Source of the DNA: Trachelipus rathkii
Taxonomy: Eukaryota > Arthropoda > Malacostraca > Isopoda > Trachelipodidae
Reading direction: 5' to 3'
DNA length: 28,111 nt
NCBI GenBank assembly: GCA_015478945.1
Contig: JABUQX010078233.1
Span: 10,001 to 38,111 of the forward strand
Shown one piece after another: positions 1-12,400 of this stretch. Each line of letters begins with the position of its first letter. The first letter of the stretch is position 1. A program made the position numbers and the translations under genes. Below the pieces are notes generated by a model. The model made no database searches. It was not told where the DNA came from and saw only the letters and a list, made by a program, of their open reading frames with translations.

Positions 1-180
1 GTGAAGCCTGGAGTCCGAACAATTGGTTTGAATTGTACTGGGTAAGGCGTAAGGCGACAGTTTAGGGGTAGATATTATTAATATATATAATGATAAATCC
101 CCGGTAACCAAAATAGAGTCTAGTTAAGAAATATGTCAATTCGGCCACGAAAACATCAATGTATTGGTAAAGTTTATGAT
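1..180. other. Unassigned complex sequence at left edge
   Basis: Moderately complex sequence with no recognised gene. The word TAAGGCG occurs twice in tandem near 44-57 and again near 1066-1072, which may hint at a larger repeat, but the match is short. The 107-residue minus-strand frame over 136-459 is largely isoleucine and leucine read from a TAA/TA array and is not treated as a gene. Confidence 0.4.
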
Positions 181-297
181 ATATATAATAATGATAATAA
201 TAATAATAATAATAATTATAATAACTAATAATAATAGTATAATAATATAAATAAAATATAATATATATAATAATATAATAATAATAATAATAATAAC
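180..297. repeat. Degenerate (TAA)n / (TA)n microsatellite
   Basis: The tract is almost entirely A and T and is dominated by ATA/TAA trinucleotides with interspersed TA dinucleotides. It resembles the longer array at 27290-27520 at the other end of the window. Confidence 0.9.
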
Positions 298-2770
298 GAA
301 TCTATTTAAACAATAGGTTAACATGCTACCTAACTGAGATAAAGTTGTACTTAAAGATATTTTCTGCAACCAATAGGGGAGCAGATGAAAACCATACAAA
401 TTATCAAAATTAAAAAAGGTAAGAAGAACGCTAATTAAAGGATTTTTTATAGGTAGCACAGTAGATTCATCAGATAAGCTGAACTGAAAGCCAGTTTAAC
501 TTGGCGATACGGAAAAAATAAATGGAAAATGGAATTATTACTCCTTTCAAGAGAACTATGACTCCTTCAACGAGAAATTGATGTAAGCAGTATAGGGATT
601 GGATCTCCTATATGAGTGTATACTGAAAATTGACCCAGTCACTAAGTACGCACTAGGGAATTAAAATTACACCTTTCACACGAGTGAACCGGATGACATA
701 GGTGATATGGGGGCGTATGAGTATGTGAGGGTTAGAGCAAAAGAAGGACGCTTTTTTTCAAACACAGGATACCTAATGTGAGCGGTGGACTCTCATAGCG
801 CGGATTCTTGTTCCTGTGAAATCTCAGTAAGGGGATATTTAAGGCATTTTATCTCATTATTTCTAGGATGCAATTCTTTAATGCTTAATATCGAACAGCC
901 GGGAGATCTAGTATCGAGCAAACCTCTCGTATTCAAAAAGTGATCTGGGACGGCAGTGAGCGCAATCATAGTCCGAGACTAGTTCCAATTTACTTCCGGT
1001 TAGAGAGACATAGAGACCTCATTATGCTATGTATTTGTGACTTTTGGGAAACCTAATCTGACACGTAAGGCGACGATTCAGCGAATTATTTTCCTGATAC
1101 TTTTCCCTATTTTCTCGTACGTAACTTGATATTCGGGAGAGTGTCTATTAGGGCCGGAAGCCATTTGACTTTTGGGCCTGGTTAGGTATCTAAGAATACG
1201 ATAACCTACAAGGCTGGCAGGAGTAAAATGCCGGACCTGGACGAGGCTATTCAAACTAAGCGAGAGCGCCCCAGGCACAGCTGCTTTCATCTAAGCCTCT
1301 GGCGAGAGCACGTAAATGTTTCCAGTTGCTGTGAAGGCCCCATGAAGACAAGCCATGAACACAGTATATAGCTATAGAGGATGCTAGTATTATTTACACC
1401 CGGAGATAAAATTTGTTGTCTATATGGTTCAAAATTTCGAATGAGAGGCAAATGAGGATGTGGGAGGAGGATGAGCCAAGTTTCATGAGAAACAAGTTTT
1501 TATCAACCCAGAATCGCTGGAGTACAGCGAGTCGATTGAGTTTAGGCGAGGAACAGAGCCTATTAGGGATTGGAAATACGTAAACCTTGATAGAGAGCAT
1601 TGCGCTTCTCTCGATAATAACTAGCTATTTGTTTGCAATTTGTCTAATTGTAAGTACAACAGAACCCGAGCGGAGTATGTGGGAGATCGAATAAATAGGG
1701 AAGGAAGAAGGCAAAGAGGTATGAACACGAGAATCTTGTGGAAACACTAACGAGGAAGTTCTAGTAAATAGAATTGACGCACAAGTACCACTGTTTTTTC
1801 CTCAATATTGAGGCAAAAAACCTATTGCGCGTTGGTTTAAACTGAACAGCTGAGTACCTAGATTTGTCAGTAGGTGTTACAGAAACCAAGTGAGGGATAA
1901 TGGATCTCCTGTTCTTACGAATATTCGTTTCGTTTCAATGAAGAGGAAATTACTTCTGCTATATAGTAGACACTAGAATACGAAGACCAGACTTATGAGT
2001 TGGAGTGGACTTGGTTAGACCCTGAGCAGAATTCAGTCCATATGGATATTCATTAAGCCAATGAAATAGAAAAAATTTATATACAAGAGTGATATAGGGA
2101 AACAATAAAAGAGATATGTCTGTTTCCAGGCATTTCCCTCGGAGGTAGAAAATTCAAAGACTTCTAACCCGAGACTGAGAGATGTTCTATTACCACGTCC
2201 TAGATGGCCGGATGCACGTAAGTAATCCGTAAGCAACACCACTGATCAGAGAGCTTATTACCTTTTCTCCAATGGAGAGAATGAGTTATAAGTGGAGGGA
2301 ATTGAATAGATTTAACTCCTTAGTCGAAACAGTAGGGAGTGAGAACAATCTAAAATTGTTGTATAATACTAACATGACTCATCCTATCTGGGTAGGAAAC
2401 TTGTTTGATTATTTTTATTTCTATGTCTCATTGATCACAACCACAATAACTTTTTTTATTATATTCGGTCAGAAAGTACTGAAGCGTCTTACCTTTAGTA
2501 TTAAGACACCATATGCAAAGGGAACAGATCATGGAGTTTACACCATACTCCATAACGTCGATTGTATACAGGTTGTGACCAGGTGGAGACATAAATAGCA
2601 ACATCTCGACAACCTTGACACAGACGCTCTCAACGTCCAAAACCTACGAGGTATACCACAGAGCCATCGAGAACTCCAAAAGCTCAGGCCAAAGACACAG
2701 CACACACGAACACACCACACACGACACAGTAGGTGCAGGTATGGAGCTGTTGGAGAGAAGTTTAAAATTC
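298..2770. other. Unassigned complex interspersed sequence, no supported gene
   Basis: About 2.5 kb of balanced-composition sequence, clearly different from the AT arrays around it. I inspected the longer frames: 1078-1290 minus (70 aa), 1394-1600 minus (68 aa), 2033-2242 minus (69 aa) and 2272-2598 plus (108 aa). None shows a domain, catalytic motif or plausible splice architecture that I recognise. The 108-residue frame contains a hydrophobic stretch (phenylalanine-, isoleucine- and threonine-rich, around residues 45-65), which AT-rich DNA readily gives by chance. The block could be the body of a diverged transposon or unique intergenic DNA. A CA-rich tract (about 2695-2731) marks its right end before TA repeats begin. 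Confidence 0.4.
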
Positions 2771-3670
2771 AAGAGAATATTATATATATATATATATAGT
2801 ATATATTGTTAGGTCATATTATTATTATTACCTATATAATTATAATTATAAAGTAATTATAAGTATAAGGTTAGTGATGTATAAATTATAATAATATGAA
2901 GAAGTAATATAGGACTTAAGTGTATGAAACATATGAGTCAAGTGTGTTCAAAGAATTGGTAATTATGATTTTAGTATAAAACTAGCTTTGTCCTAATACT
3001 TGGTCCGCTTTAGCACGTTGCTTTATATTATGATTATTGCTATATATATATAATTATATAGATTAACTATGTATATATATATAATATGCATAAATCATAT
3101 TCAGTTATACCTATCCTATATAGTCTAGCCTACCACCTACTATAATCAAGATATATATATGAGAAGTAGCACTATCCATAAACCATTATCATATGATATG
3201 TTGTGTTACTAATTGAAATCCCTATAATATATAGAGTGATACGCTATAATCTAGAATTATGTTAGGTATGAGAAAGTATTAAATAATAATATAACTAGTA
3301 TTAATAAGAGTGAGAAGTTAGTATATAAGTATCCTTGTTCTGCAAAATAAAAATTAATAAAATCTATAAAAGCATTTTCTGATCTAATCAAAGTTTATGG
3401 ATTCTATTTATAATTACAGTTATAGCAGATATACGGAGAATATTTTTTCAGTACCATGGAAGGAAAAATAGATTTTATTAATAAGTATCACATGTAACCA
3501 CAGAATACCTAATCTAGAAGTTATATAATAAGGAGAATTCGAGATTCATTATAACGATGTAACGATTAGTTTATGATATAAATCATCCGAGGAGTGTATT
3601 TATATGCTTAACATTAGGTCACACATATCTATTGGTTTAGTACTCCACCCCTTTCACCGCATTCATAGAA
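2770..3670. other. AT-rich stretch with short TA runs, no gene seen
   Basis: This stretch holds short (TA)n runs near 2779-2800, 3040-3085 and 3150-3165 within strongly AT-biased DNA. No open frame of interest or recognised repeat boundary is seen. The last part, rich in A-runs after about 3675, appears to belong to the R1 repeat that follows. Confidence 0.6.
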
Positions 3671-3674
3671 ATTT

Positions 3675-6023
3675 GAGTAAAAAATAAAAATAGTTAAAAT
3701 TTATATGGATTCGGCAACTTGGAACGGCTTAGGTTAATTGGCTGCAGGGAGCAGAATATTGGTATTAAGCATAACGATCGATATGATAATAAATATATAA
3801 AACCACCCGGCTCCTCCTTTGGAGAATAAACTTCTTTCACAGATGCAATATACAGGAGTCAGAATAAGATAGTAACAGAATGAATGAATCGCAAATTACA
3901 GCATAAGAGAACCACACTCTAAGACTCTCCTTCTCAAGGAAATCTCTCCAGAACAAGGAGCAAAAGGCTCTACGGCAGGCCTCAGAAGAGGAGGTTAAAT
4001 TTCAGAGGAGAAAAATGGGGGTCTGCGACTTTCTGCGCATTTCGGATCAACAGATCTGGTTATTTGCTCAGAAGACTAAATGAGTCAGATTTGCACAAGC
4101 GAGAGTGGGTAAACGGCACTGCTGTGTAAAAAGTCTGTGTAAACACTACCCAATATCGCTACGGAAGAGAGATTAATCTCGAACGAGAAGGATGACTTAG
4201 TTAGAGTTTTACTTTACTTCATTCGCGAATAGCCGCTTCTTTATTACTTCTATTGGTTAAAGCATATAAAAAGCACTCATTCTCAATATATTGGGATTCT
4301 TTAAATACTAAACCATTCCCCGATTACTAAATAGGGTGCTTTCCAACCAAAAGAATTCCACAAAAGTTACAAGTCTTACCCTATTATATATATTTAGGTG
4401 AATCATTCCAGGAATGATTGAACTACACCAGAACTTCAATCAAAATGCCTTCTAAACAATCAAAAATGAAGAAATAAAGAAAATAACACTATAAAATATA
4501 TTACCCTATAATTTTATTCAGAACACTTTGAGGATGAAAGACTTCACAAGTCAACGAAATTAATTACGATATACTGTATACTCAATTTCACATTTCTAAT
4601 TTTATGGATATATTGATCTTTTCACAACCTTTTTACATAACTAACTAATCATAAAGTTTTCGAAGGATTTCATTCGCAAAGACAAGCTAAAACTTCCTTT
4701 TTCAGTGAGCTCAATGGATTTTCTAATCTTTCATTCAAGGTTTGGATTATTGGGACAGAAACTCATATTTTGGAGATTCATACGAACTTTGATTCCTATT
4801 TACGAATTACTACAAATGGTTTTCTGTGAACCGTGCATCCCTTTTATGTTATTAAAAATTTTTATCAATAATATAATATACATAAATATATTCTCAAGAA
4901 CTTATTTTATTATATTTTTTATTTTTTTTTTATCGGGTTTTGCCTACATATGTTATCTTATATATATATATATAATTTACGGTATAAATTTCTTTTAATC
5001 AATTTTTAATTTGGATTTTATTGGAGCAGATAATTCAATATTTTGGATATCCATCATACGAACTTTGATATCCTTTTTCGTAAATTCTAAAATGGTTTCT
5101 GTGATACTGCTCCACTTTTAATTGATTGAAGAAATTTTTCAAAATAAAGTGGACGTTAAATTTTAAGTAACTTCGTCTTCTCTACATATGTCAAGCAATG
5201 TTTCTCTCGTAACTAACCAGCTTTGAAACCTATTTACGTGCGCAATTAGTGATCAATATCTCAATAGATATAGGTAGATATCACTAGCCTATAAAATTAC
5301 TGGACCTTTTATCATTGTAACGACACTACTAAAGTAGTCGCATGTATCGATTTTAAATCTAGTAAATCTTCTATCGCAATTATGCCATTGTTCCATATTC
5401 AAATATAACTAGTTGTGCTGTATTTATTATATCTGTTGTCTCATCCACAGATATCGAGTAGAACACAAACTCTAATGCTGTTTGTTTCAAAGATGCTTGT
5501 ATATTCTTGGTCATATCTTCTAAACTTTTCAGGAGTTAATATTCTTCTAGCAGTAACTATGCACTCTTTAACAAACTCACATTCGATGTGTGGTTTTAGT
5601 TTCTTTGTAAAATGCTCACAAATTTCATTGTAAATGTCTACTTATGTTTTGGACATAAATGAGACTAATGCTTAGAGCATTTGAGATAGATACGTTCGAT
5701 TGAACGCGTTAGTGTATTTGAGTTCATTAAATTATTTACCCGATCTACTTGAATAGTGGTCTTATATGTTCTGGATTCTCATTCTGTTAAAATGCGCACA
5801 ACATATGTACACACATTCGAAAAATGTAAGTAATTTTTATACTCCTTGTTACTGTTAGTTTATTACATCCTCTCATGTTGTTATTTTGTTTAGCGCGGAA
5901 AAGATTAAAACTATTTTTTCTCTATGATTAATATTCCTGATGTAATATAAATACAGAGTTTTAATTTTATTGTTTATTTTACTCTTATTGCTAAGATTTG
6001 CGCGAAATTTAGCCAAATTTTAG
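3675..6023 (+). mobile_element. R1 dispersed repeat, long copy A (unidentified family)
   Basis: By-eye comparison shows collinear similarity with 13062-15262 over essentially the full length, and with 15246-15660 and 26829-27190 over the 5' part. Landmarks shared with copy B, in order, are: the word GCAGGGAGCA at the left; a CTCTCC...GGCAAG-like region; a conserved GCGACT...TTCGATCA-like box (about 4024-4052); a TAGGGTGCT...CCAAAAGAATTCC segment (about 4332-4362); two tandem diverged copies of a roughly 270 bp unit (about 4740 and 5010); and CTAAGATTTGCGCGA at the right end (about 5991-6005). Neither strand gives a recognisable protein; the 97 and 72 residue frames inside it are not conserved in copy B. 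It is probably a non-autonomous DNA transposon or a decayed larger one. Orientation is arbitrary, chosen to match the other copies. Boundaries are approximate. Confidence 0.7.
4740..5160 (+). repeat. Internal tandem duplication within R1 copy A
   Basis: Two diverged direct repeats start near 4740 and 5010. Each carries, in order, a TTTGGATT...ATTGG segment, an ATATTTTGGA segment, CATACGAACTTTGAT, a TTTACGAATT-like segment and ATGGTTTCTGTGA. The offset is about 270 bp. The same arrangement is found in copy B at about 13960 and 14205, so the duplication predates the spread of the two copies. Confidence 0.7.
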
Positions 6024-6640
6024 CATTTAAAGAGATAGGACTATCTGTGTATATTTGTTGATACATTTTCATTACAAGAAATTGATATTCATGAGTTTGT
6101 GGTCAGATAAAATTAACAATATGTATCTTATGAAGTAAAACTAAACGTAGATTTCTTACCGAGCACGAATACTAACTTTCGTCGATCAACGTTGAACACT
6201 ATATTCGGCCCTGAACCACCGAGAAGTAGCGAGATATATAGCGCTGAGCACATTATTTTACGATTACTGTAATGTTTCCGATTCGAGAGACTTTATCGTA
6301 AAATAAAGAACGGAATATAGTATCGGAAATCATCACGTAAAAGGGGTTGGAATCCGGTGCACAGCTGAAAGTTTGTGATCTTATACCATAATCAACATCG
6401 GATGACAGATGAGGTAATTCAACAGAAGGATGACTTTTCTTGTCTTTACTTCGTACAGTTAGACTACATCTATTGTATTCATTTTATACTATCATTGATA
6501 ACACACCCTTCTATCTATGGATAGTCATATATATAAGGGACTTGAGTCTAGAGACAATTAAACCATGCCCTTATTAAGATGACTGTGCTTACACTAAAAA
6601 TAAGCCACTCATTTTTAGTCATAGTTCACCACCCTATAAT
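6024..6640. other. Unassigned complex sequence with interleaved inverted repeats
   Basis: No gene is seen. A perfect 12-base inverted repeat pairs 6253-6264 with 6295-6306. A second 8-base pair (6275-6282 with 6322-6329) starts inside the loop of the first and ends outside it. A short 11-base palindrome, ATTACTGTAAT, lies at 6263-6273. The rest is ordinary AT-rich sequence. Confidence 0.6.
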
Positions 6641-7185
6641 ATATATATAATATATATACTATAGCTATGTACTAATGAATAGACTTGACATATAATGAAT
6701 GATTTGAACTACCTGTTCTATACCTATAATATATTTTTATTTACGAGCTTATTTGTAATTACAGTCCGTGTAAGTAATGTGAGTTAAGAAGAATTTATAC
6801 ATAATGTATCACTAGAAAGTGATAGAATATATATCATATAAAGGGTATAATAGTAGGATATAATATATAGTTATAGTACAATATATGCGTTGCAAACAGA
6901 GTAGGAATAATTATATATTTGTACATAAATAATATAAACATAATTATAACATAACTACATATCCAATTCTGAGCATGATATTAAAATATATAAATAATAT
7001 ATTATAATACACATAAAATATATTATATCTGCCCTACGCCCACATATCTAATAATAATATATAATAATATATATATAGTATATATATACCACTATGCACA
7101 CAAAACATACTACCTATATATATATAATATATATATATACACACACACTACATAGTTATATAATACTGTTTATTTATAAAATTTT
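6640..7185. repeat. TA-rich microsatellite zone
   Basis: Repeated (TA)n runs, densest at about 6640-6660, 7050-7090 and 7115-7140, end in a short (CA)n run at 7139-7149. This zone lies directly at the 3' end of the minus-strand LINE fragment that follows. Confidence 0.85.
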
Positions 7186-7925
7186 ATACCAACCGTTCAC
7201 CTAAGAGAAGGGTCAATAGACCTGACAGGCGTGAGGGGGTACCCAGGTCAACTCATTTACTGAATCTCCTCTAATCTTCCAAAAACTTCTTATAACTTCC
7301 TATTCACACTCCTGCATCGACGGCAAACATTGAGCTTCTCATTGAAAGTCCTTTACTGACGAGCTTATTTCACTATATCTTTCTCAATGTCTATCCTCTA
7401 TGGTCTCTGATTTCCTTAATGAGCTTCATCACTCCCATCTTACTTTTATGGTTTACTCACTCTACCTCATTTAGCATCCTTCATCCAGTGATGTCCCCAC
7501 CGACCTATCAATATCTAGTCTAGCATCCATCTTTATACAATTAATATATGATTTCACTACCATACAGTACTCTACTTATTCTTTTATTTATCATCTGTCT
7601 GTCCCTTTCTATAGTCTTTCCCATTATCGACACCTTCAAAACGTAACAATCATCCCCCAGAGCTGTAATCTAGACATATCCTCTCTTGTTGAGTCGTAAC
7701 TTCCATGTCTCTGCACTCATATAGTAAAATCGATGTTTAACACCCCTTCAAAAAGATAAACCCTTTTTCCACCTCCCACACTCCAATTTTGTCTATCTTA
7801 AGTATGGATACACTGCTCTTACTGCTCCCCCCATACTGAGCTAATTATACTTGTGGATCTCTTGTACATTTCGCTCCCTTTTTCAAATACTCACCCAAAA
7901 ATATTTAACATTTTCTCGCACGTCC
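7186..7925 (-). mobile_element. 5'-truncated LINE fragment, copy 1 (3' part of ORF2 and 3' end)
   Basis: On the minus strand this segment aligns by eye over its whole length with 16447-17115 of the longer LINE copy, where the coding relationship is clearer. It covers the region after the reverse-transcriptase core, including the C-terminal part that in related elements holds a PRGR-type motif, and the 3' end. It stops at about 7925, where the sequence turns abruptly into (TA)n while the longer copy continues. This is the pattern of 5' truncation during target-primed reverse transcription. The minus-strand frame is broken by many small indels. At its 3' end an AGGTC/GACCCT stem-loop (about 7209-7223) matches one in the other copy, and a TA-rich microsatellite follows. 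It cannot be active. Confidence 0.75.
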
Positions 7926-7949
7926 ATATATATATATTATATTATATTA

Positions 7950-7981
<32 letters not shown>

Positions 7982-8196
7982 TATATATATATATACACAC
8001 ATACACACACATATATTAGTATATATATATAAACATCAACTAACATAATAATAATATATATATAATATATATAATAATATATTATAATATATATATTTAA
8101 TTAATTAATATATATATAATAATATATATATATAATATAAAAATATAATAAATAATATATATAATTTAATATATATATAAATATATATATATATAT

Positions 8197-8233
<37 letters not shown>

Positions 8234-8335
8234 TAATAATTATACATATAATAATATAATAATATATATATATTATATATAAATATATTAATTAATTATA
8301 TATATATATATATTATATATATTATAATTATTCAG
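7926..8335. repeat. Long (TA)n array
   Basis: About 400 bp of nearly pure TA/TAA sequence, with a short CA interruption near 7993-8011. It begins exactly where LINE copy 1 is truncated. Confidence 0.95.
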
Positions 8336-8965
8336 ATAAATTTAATGTTTATAAGGGCAAATAAATAATGTTTTACTACCCTTATCTACCGCTTTTATTT
8401 ATAATTCACCGAAGTATAAAAATACATCTACCCAACACCACTAAAGTATTTTATAACAATCTCAACACCCACACAAGTATTATATGAATTATATTATATT
8501 ATATATATATTATATATAATATATATTATATATATATATATAAATACATATATTAAAATATAATTAAGCCCTATATATGTAATAGCACATACATCAACAA
8601 CTCTTAACCTTTTAAACAACTACATCACTACACACAACATTACAATAAATTAATATATATGGGTGGTAATTTTTAAAATATAATAGTATAAATTATATAA
8701 TTAAATATAATATATTAATATTAATATATATATATAATATATAATATATAATAATATTATTATATATATATTATATATATAATATATATTATATATAATA
8801 TATAATTATAAATTATATACTTATATATAATACACTAAATATATATTATATATATATATATTAATATTATATATATATATATATATAGGTATAGGTATAG
8901 TAGTATATTATATATAAATAATAACTTATATAATAATAAATTATTATTATTTATATATATAATAT
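8336..8965. repeat. Short complex island, then TA array
   Basis: Positions 8336-8480 and 8570-8660 are short complex stretches without a gene. The remainder is (TA)n and (ATA)n up to 8965. The end of this array abuts the terminus of a hAT-like element starting at 8966. Confidence 0.85.
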
Positions 8966-9240
8966 CAGAGATGGGCATCTAATCGAGTATTATCAATGAT
9001 ATTTATGGTGTCTCTAGTCAGTATACCCGGAACACACGAGTCAACTCAGCTTTTAAACCCTATGCACGAAGATAAAAAACACGAGGCGAGTGTGACTATG
9101 AGTTTTTTCGTTTATCAATTCAGTTCATTTTTAAAATATTCTCCATTGAAGCGTTACCCGTTACTCGTTTACATATTGTACAACGCCGTTCTATAGTAGC
9201 GCGTTTTAATTATCTGAGTATTCAGTTAATCGGGCTTAAT
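8966..9240 (+). mobile_element. Small hAT-like non-autonomous element, copy 1
   Basis: The left end begins CAGAGATGGGCAT, the style of terminus common in hAT-superfamily elements, directly after TA repeats. The middle, from about 9103 to 9187, aligns with 19169-19250. Shared features are a CATTTTTAAAAT segment, a CCRTTTGAAGCG-like segment, a GTTACCCGTTACTC-like run and a TACAAATTGT/ACATATTGTAC-like segment. Repeated GTTAC and ACGAG words are typical of subterminal repeats. The 66-residue plus-strand frame inside (8996-9196) shows no domain and is treated as chance. The right boundary is not clear. There is no transposase, so it would have been mobilised in trans if it was mobile. Confidence 0.5.
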
Positions 9241-10320
9241 AATTAGTATTTTAATATACAAGTTTTGGGATCATATAAGATCATACTACAATATTTAACT
9301 GCTGAAGAATTAATATCATTGAATATGAATTTACAGTTTTTTAAATACTTTTATTATAAATTGGCACAATTTACTAAAGTATATCAAAACAATATTATCA
9401 GAAAATAATAACCATATATTTTAAAATTTTTTATTCACTATATTTATTTAAAAGTTTTACATTAATGTAAAACTAGTGCATTTAAGATGGATGAATATGT
9501 CTTAACCTTATAAGTTGAATTTAAGGTATTAGTTATATAGCAGTATCGGATAAGTAATTCGAGCTGCATTTTAAAATTTTTATAATTTATTATTATTAAT
9601 AAGGCTATTTTTGAACAATTAGTTAATGACAGATTAGGTTTACATCGTTTCAAATTCTGTTCGTGGCATCAAATTCTTGGGAACCGTGTTAAAATGGCCG
9701 ATACTTAGCCCATACTTTTTACCTTTTTGGGTGATAAATTATGAGAAACTTTTAGATTCAATATCTAAAGGCTAGGCCAGGCTACAATTTTTACCTTCTT
9801 AAAGCCATTTGCGGTATTGAATAAATTATATTGGTTATTAGTAAAAGAGCTATAGTATAAGACCGTAATGAATATTTATTAATATAAAGTATAGTAAATC
9901 TATTGTTAATGTTATTGTAATTTCCACTTGTCCGCAAGTGAATAAATGTATTTGTAATTCTAGATTTAAATATATATTAATAATTAAACATATTATGAGA
10001 TTTTTATTAATAATAGAGTATATCTCATAATAACTTACTTGAGATGAGATACATATATTTAGACTGATAAATTAAATATATATAACCTATATTTATCGGA
10101 CAGAGTCACACTAATATTATATTATAAATAATATTAATTACAATAATAATAAGAAATCTTTATTACATACACTTTTTTAATTAGTTGAATCCTATAATAA
10201 ATAAGATCAAGTACTGTATATTAATCATTAATAGTTGAAAGGTTCATTAATAAAATTAAAAAGAGAAAGACAATTTGAGAGGTAGTTTTATATAGTTTAA
10301 CTTAAATCTAACATAACATT
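9241..10320. other. AT-rich sequence, no gene seen; 22-bp perfect palindrome
   Basis: Strongly AT-biased and otherwise featureless. It contains a perfect 22-base palindrome at 9453-9474 centred on ATTAAT, and a short CACTTG/CAAGTG hairpin at 9925-9940. The 63-residue minus-strand frame at 9462-9653 lacks any motif. Confidence 0.5.
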
Positions 10321-12400
10321 TACAATATGAAGAATTCCTTTAATGGATATACTTTCAAAGCATCATTGTTGACGAGTAGTCTGAGCTTGATCCGTATGGA
10401 GGGTGATGGTACCTCGCAAAAGCCTGAATATCCTTTTCTACAGTGCCGAGATGAAACGTAGTTGGAGTATTGTTGTCTGGCAATTAAAATATGACTCAAT
10501 TTTTTTTAATCTTCAGGGATATACTATTTAAATGACTCCTAGGGATTCTGTCTTTATCACGCTATATGGATTTATATAAAGCATCTAAGTCTATGTTGGT
10601 AGTATATACCGTATATTGTACGACCAGAGATTGTTATGAAGTGAAAACTCCATTGTATCGAATGAGATAAAAAAAAAAATTGTATTCTGTGTGACTTCGA
10701 GCTTACTCAAGCCTCAATCCATTTGAGCGTTTTTTGTCTATTCGTTTTTGGCCTGTAACTCGTCTTGGATGTTATTTTTGTTGATCTCTTTTGTGCAGAG
10801 TATATAGCCCAGTATTAGCATTTTCTATACTTTTCCTATGTTGTCGTGTGTCGTAGTGGGGTGAGTTATTGATAGCATTCGGGAGTGTGTGTCATCATTG
10901 GGCGTGAGCCGATCTTTTTGAATTTGTCTGTGTTAGGATACGATTTACACACCACTAACAGAAAATGCAGAGTGGTCGTTTGCACTGAGCTCTCATGTCT
11001 AACACTTAGAATCCCGAAATATTTCTCTGAGCATACCATCTGAGGAGACTATAAGCTTACGCTACAGAAAAAGTCATGAATCACAATTCCTATAAGAGAA
11101 AAACCGTATTTATAGCTGTGTATTAAAAATTGTCCTTTTGTTTCTGATACAATTACACTAGCAATGTTGGAAAGCCAACATCCATAATAACAACTATTCA
11201 CAACCAGTAGTTCATAAACCTACTTACTCATAATTTATCATTGGTTGACTCATAATAATTTACTATCACAATTCGGATGAATCTATCATCTATATAAATA
11301 AAATCTTTAACAATCTGTGTCTCTAATAGTATCAGTGTTGTAAAGTGATCAACGGGAGTGTCTTGACTACATAAAATAGGAAAAGTCAAAAGTTGAATAA
11401 AAGTGTACTCTCTTGGAATACTTAGAAAGCTCGATTCTTACAGAGAGAGAAATAACATACGTGAACCTTCTTTCTCCCTCAACTTAGAAATTTAGATTAC
11501 AGATTGCGGTCTCTGTATAAAATGCGTAAATTCGTTGCCTCTATCTACTCACAATATTCTTATGCTTCTGCTACTGTGTTGAGAGATATACGTGCAACGC
11601 TAATATTCGAGAAACAGGAGATTCTTTTTAAGCTCAATCGCTGATTATAGAACTATTGAGCCTAGAGCATATTTCTCACACCGCACGAACAAGTATCACT
11701 CAGAAGACCCATCTTGCTTCTTCAAATGCGCAACATAACTTGTGAGAGAGGATTTGGATGTTATTTCAATTCTGCTATTATTATGCAGTAAAGAGGGAAT
11801 AATATACAAATAGATAATACAATTGGGAAAAATTGACATAAATGGTGGTTAATTGGTCCGCCTCTCGGGAGATTTATGGTAAGAAAATCTTAATCGGGGA
11901 CGACAGTACGTCTCAGACTAGACTCTATGTATGTTTTTAGGATTTACACATTACGTTAACCGATCTAAAACTGAGCAGGCAAAACTAAGCATTAAACAAT
12001 AACCCTACACGGCCCAAAACCCCACATAAAATAATTAACTCTTAACTTTCTCCAAAATAGTTATTCTGATTCGTGTTATTACTGCTACCCTCCAAGTCAC
12101 ACAGAGATTGGATTTTCTTATTGAAAACCGCGTTAGGTACAATCGTATTTTTTTGTGTAATTCTTCTGTATACCGGGAAATAATTTGTTTATTATTATTG
12201 ATTATTTTTTTTATTAAGCCATCTGCAAAAGGAAAAGTCTCGAGTTCTAATAACCAGACTCCCACCGCCGTTTCTATTGATCGTTGTGAGCACGGGACAT
12301 TAAACTCACTTCCAACCTTTGAGACAAGCTTTCTTAAATCAAAACCTGCGTAAAACATCACAACATACACACACGCCACACACACAACCACCACACACAT
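10321..12400. other. Unassigned complex sequence, no supported gene
   Basis: About 2 kb of balanced sequence similar in texture to 298-2770. On the minus strand near 10325-10500 there is an uninterrupted run of roughly 58 codons without a recognised domain. Over 12035-12400 a 121-residue minus-strand frame and an overlapping 81-residue plus-strand frame both stay open. The 121-residue frame begins inside a CA-rich tract (12355-12400), which gives a valine/cysteine-rich N-terminus on the minus strand, and it has no motif. A hairpin, ATGTTGG/CCAACAT, lies at 11164-11181. No family can be named. Confidence 0.4.

Noticed and set aside
2272..2598. 108-residue plus-strand frame with a hydrophobic stretch
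   Set aside because: No family motif, no conserved neighbour and no splice context; hydrophobic runs arise easily from AT-rich DNA.
2695..2731. CA-rich tracts here, at 12355-12400 and at 25838-25870 sharing CACACGAC-like words, as a possible family
   Set aside because: Simple-sequence composition explains the sharing; flanking sequences are not similar.
4705..4998. 97-residue frame inside R1 copy A
   Set aside because: It is not preserved at the matching place in copy B, so it is unlikely to encode an R1 protein.
12035..12400. 121-residue minus-strand frame, the longest in the window, overlapping an 81-residue plus-strand frame
   Set aside because: Its start lies in a CA-rich tract, no domain is recognised, and length alone is not strong evidence.
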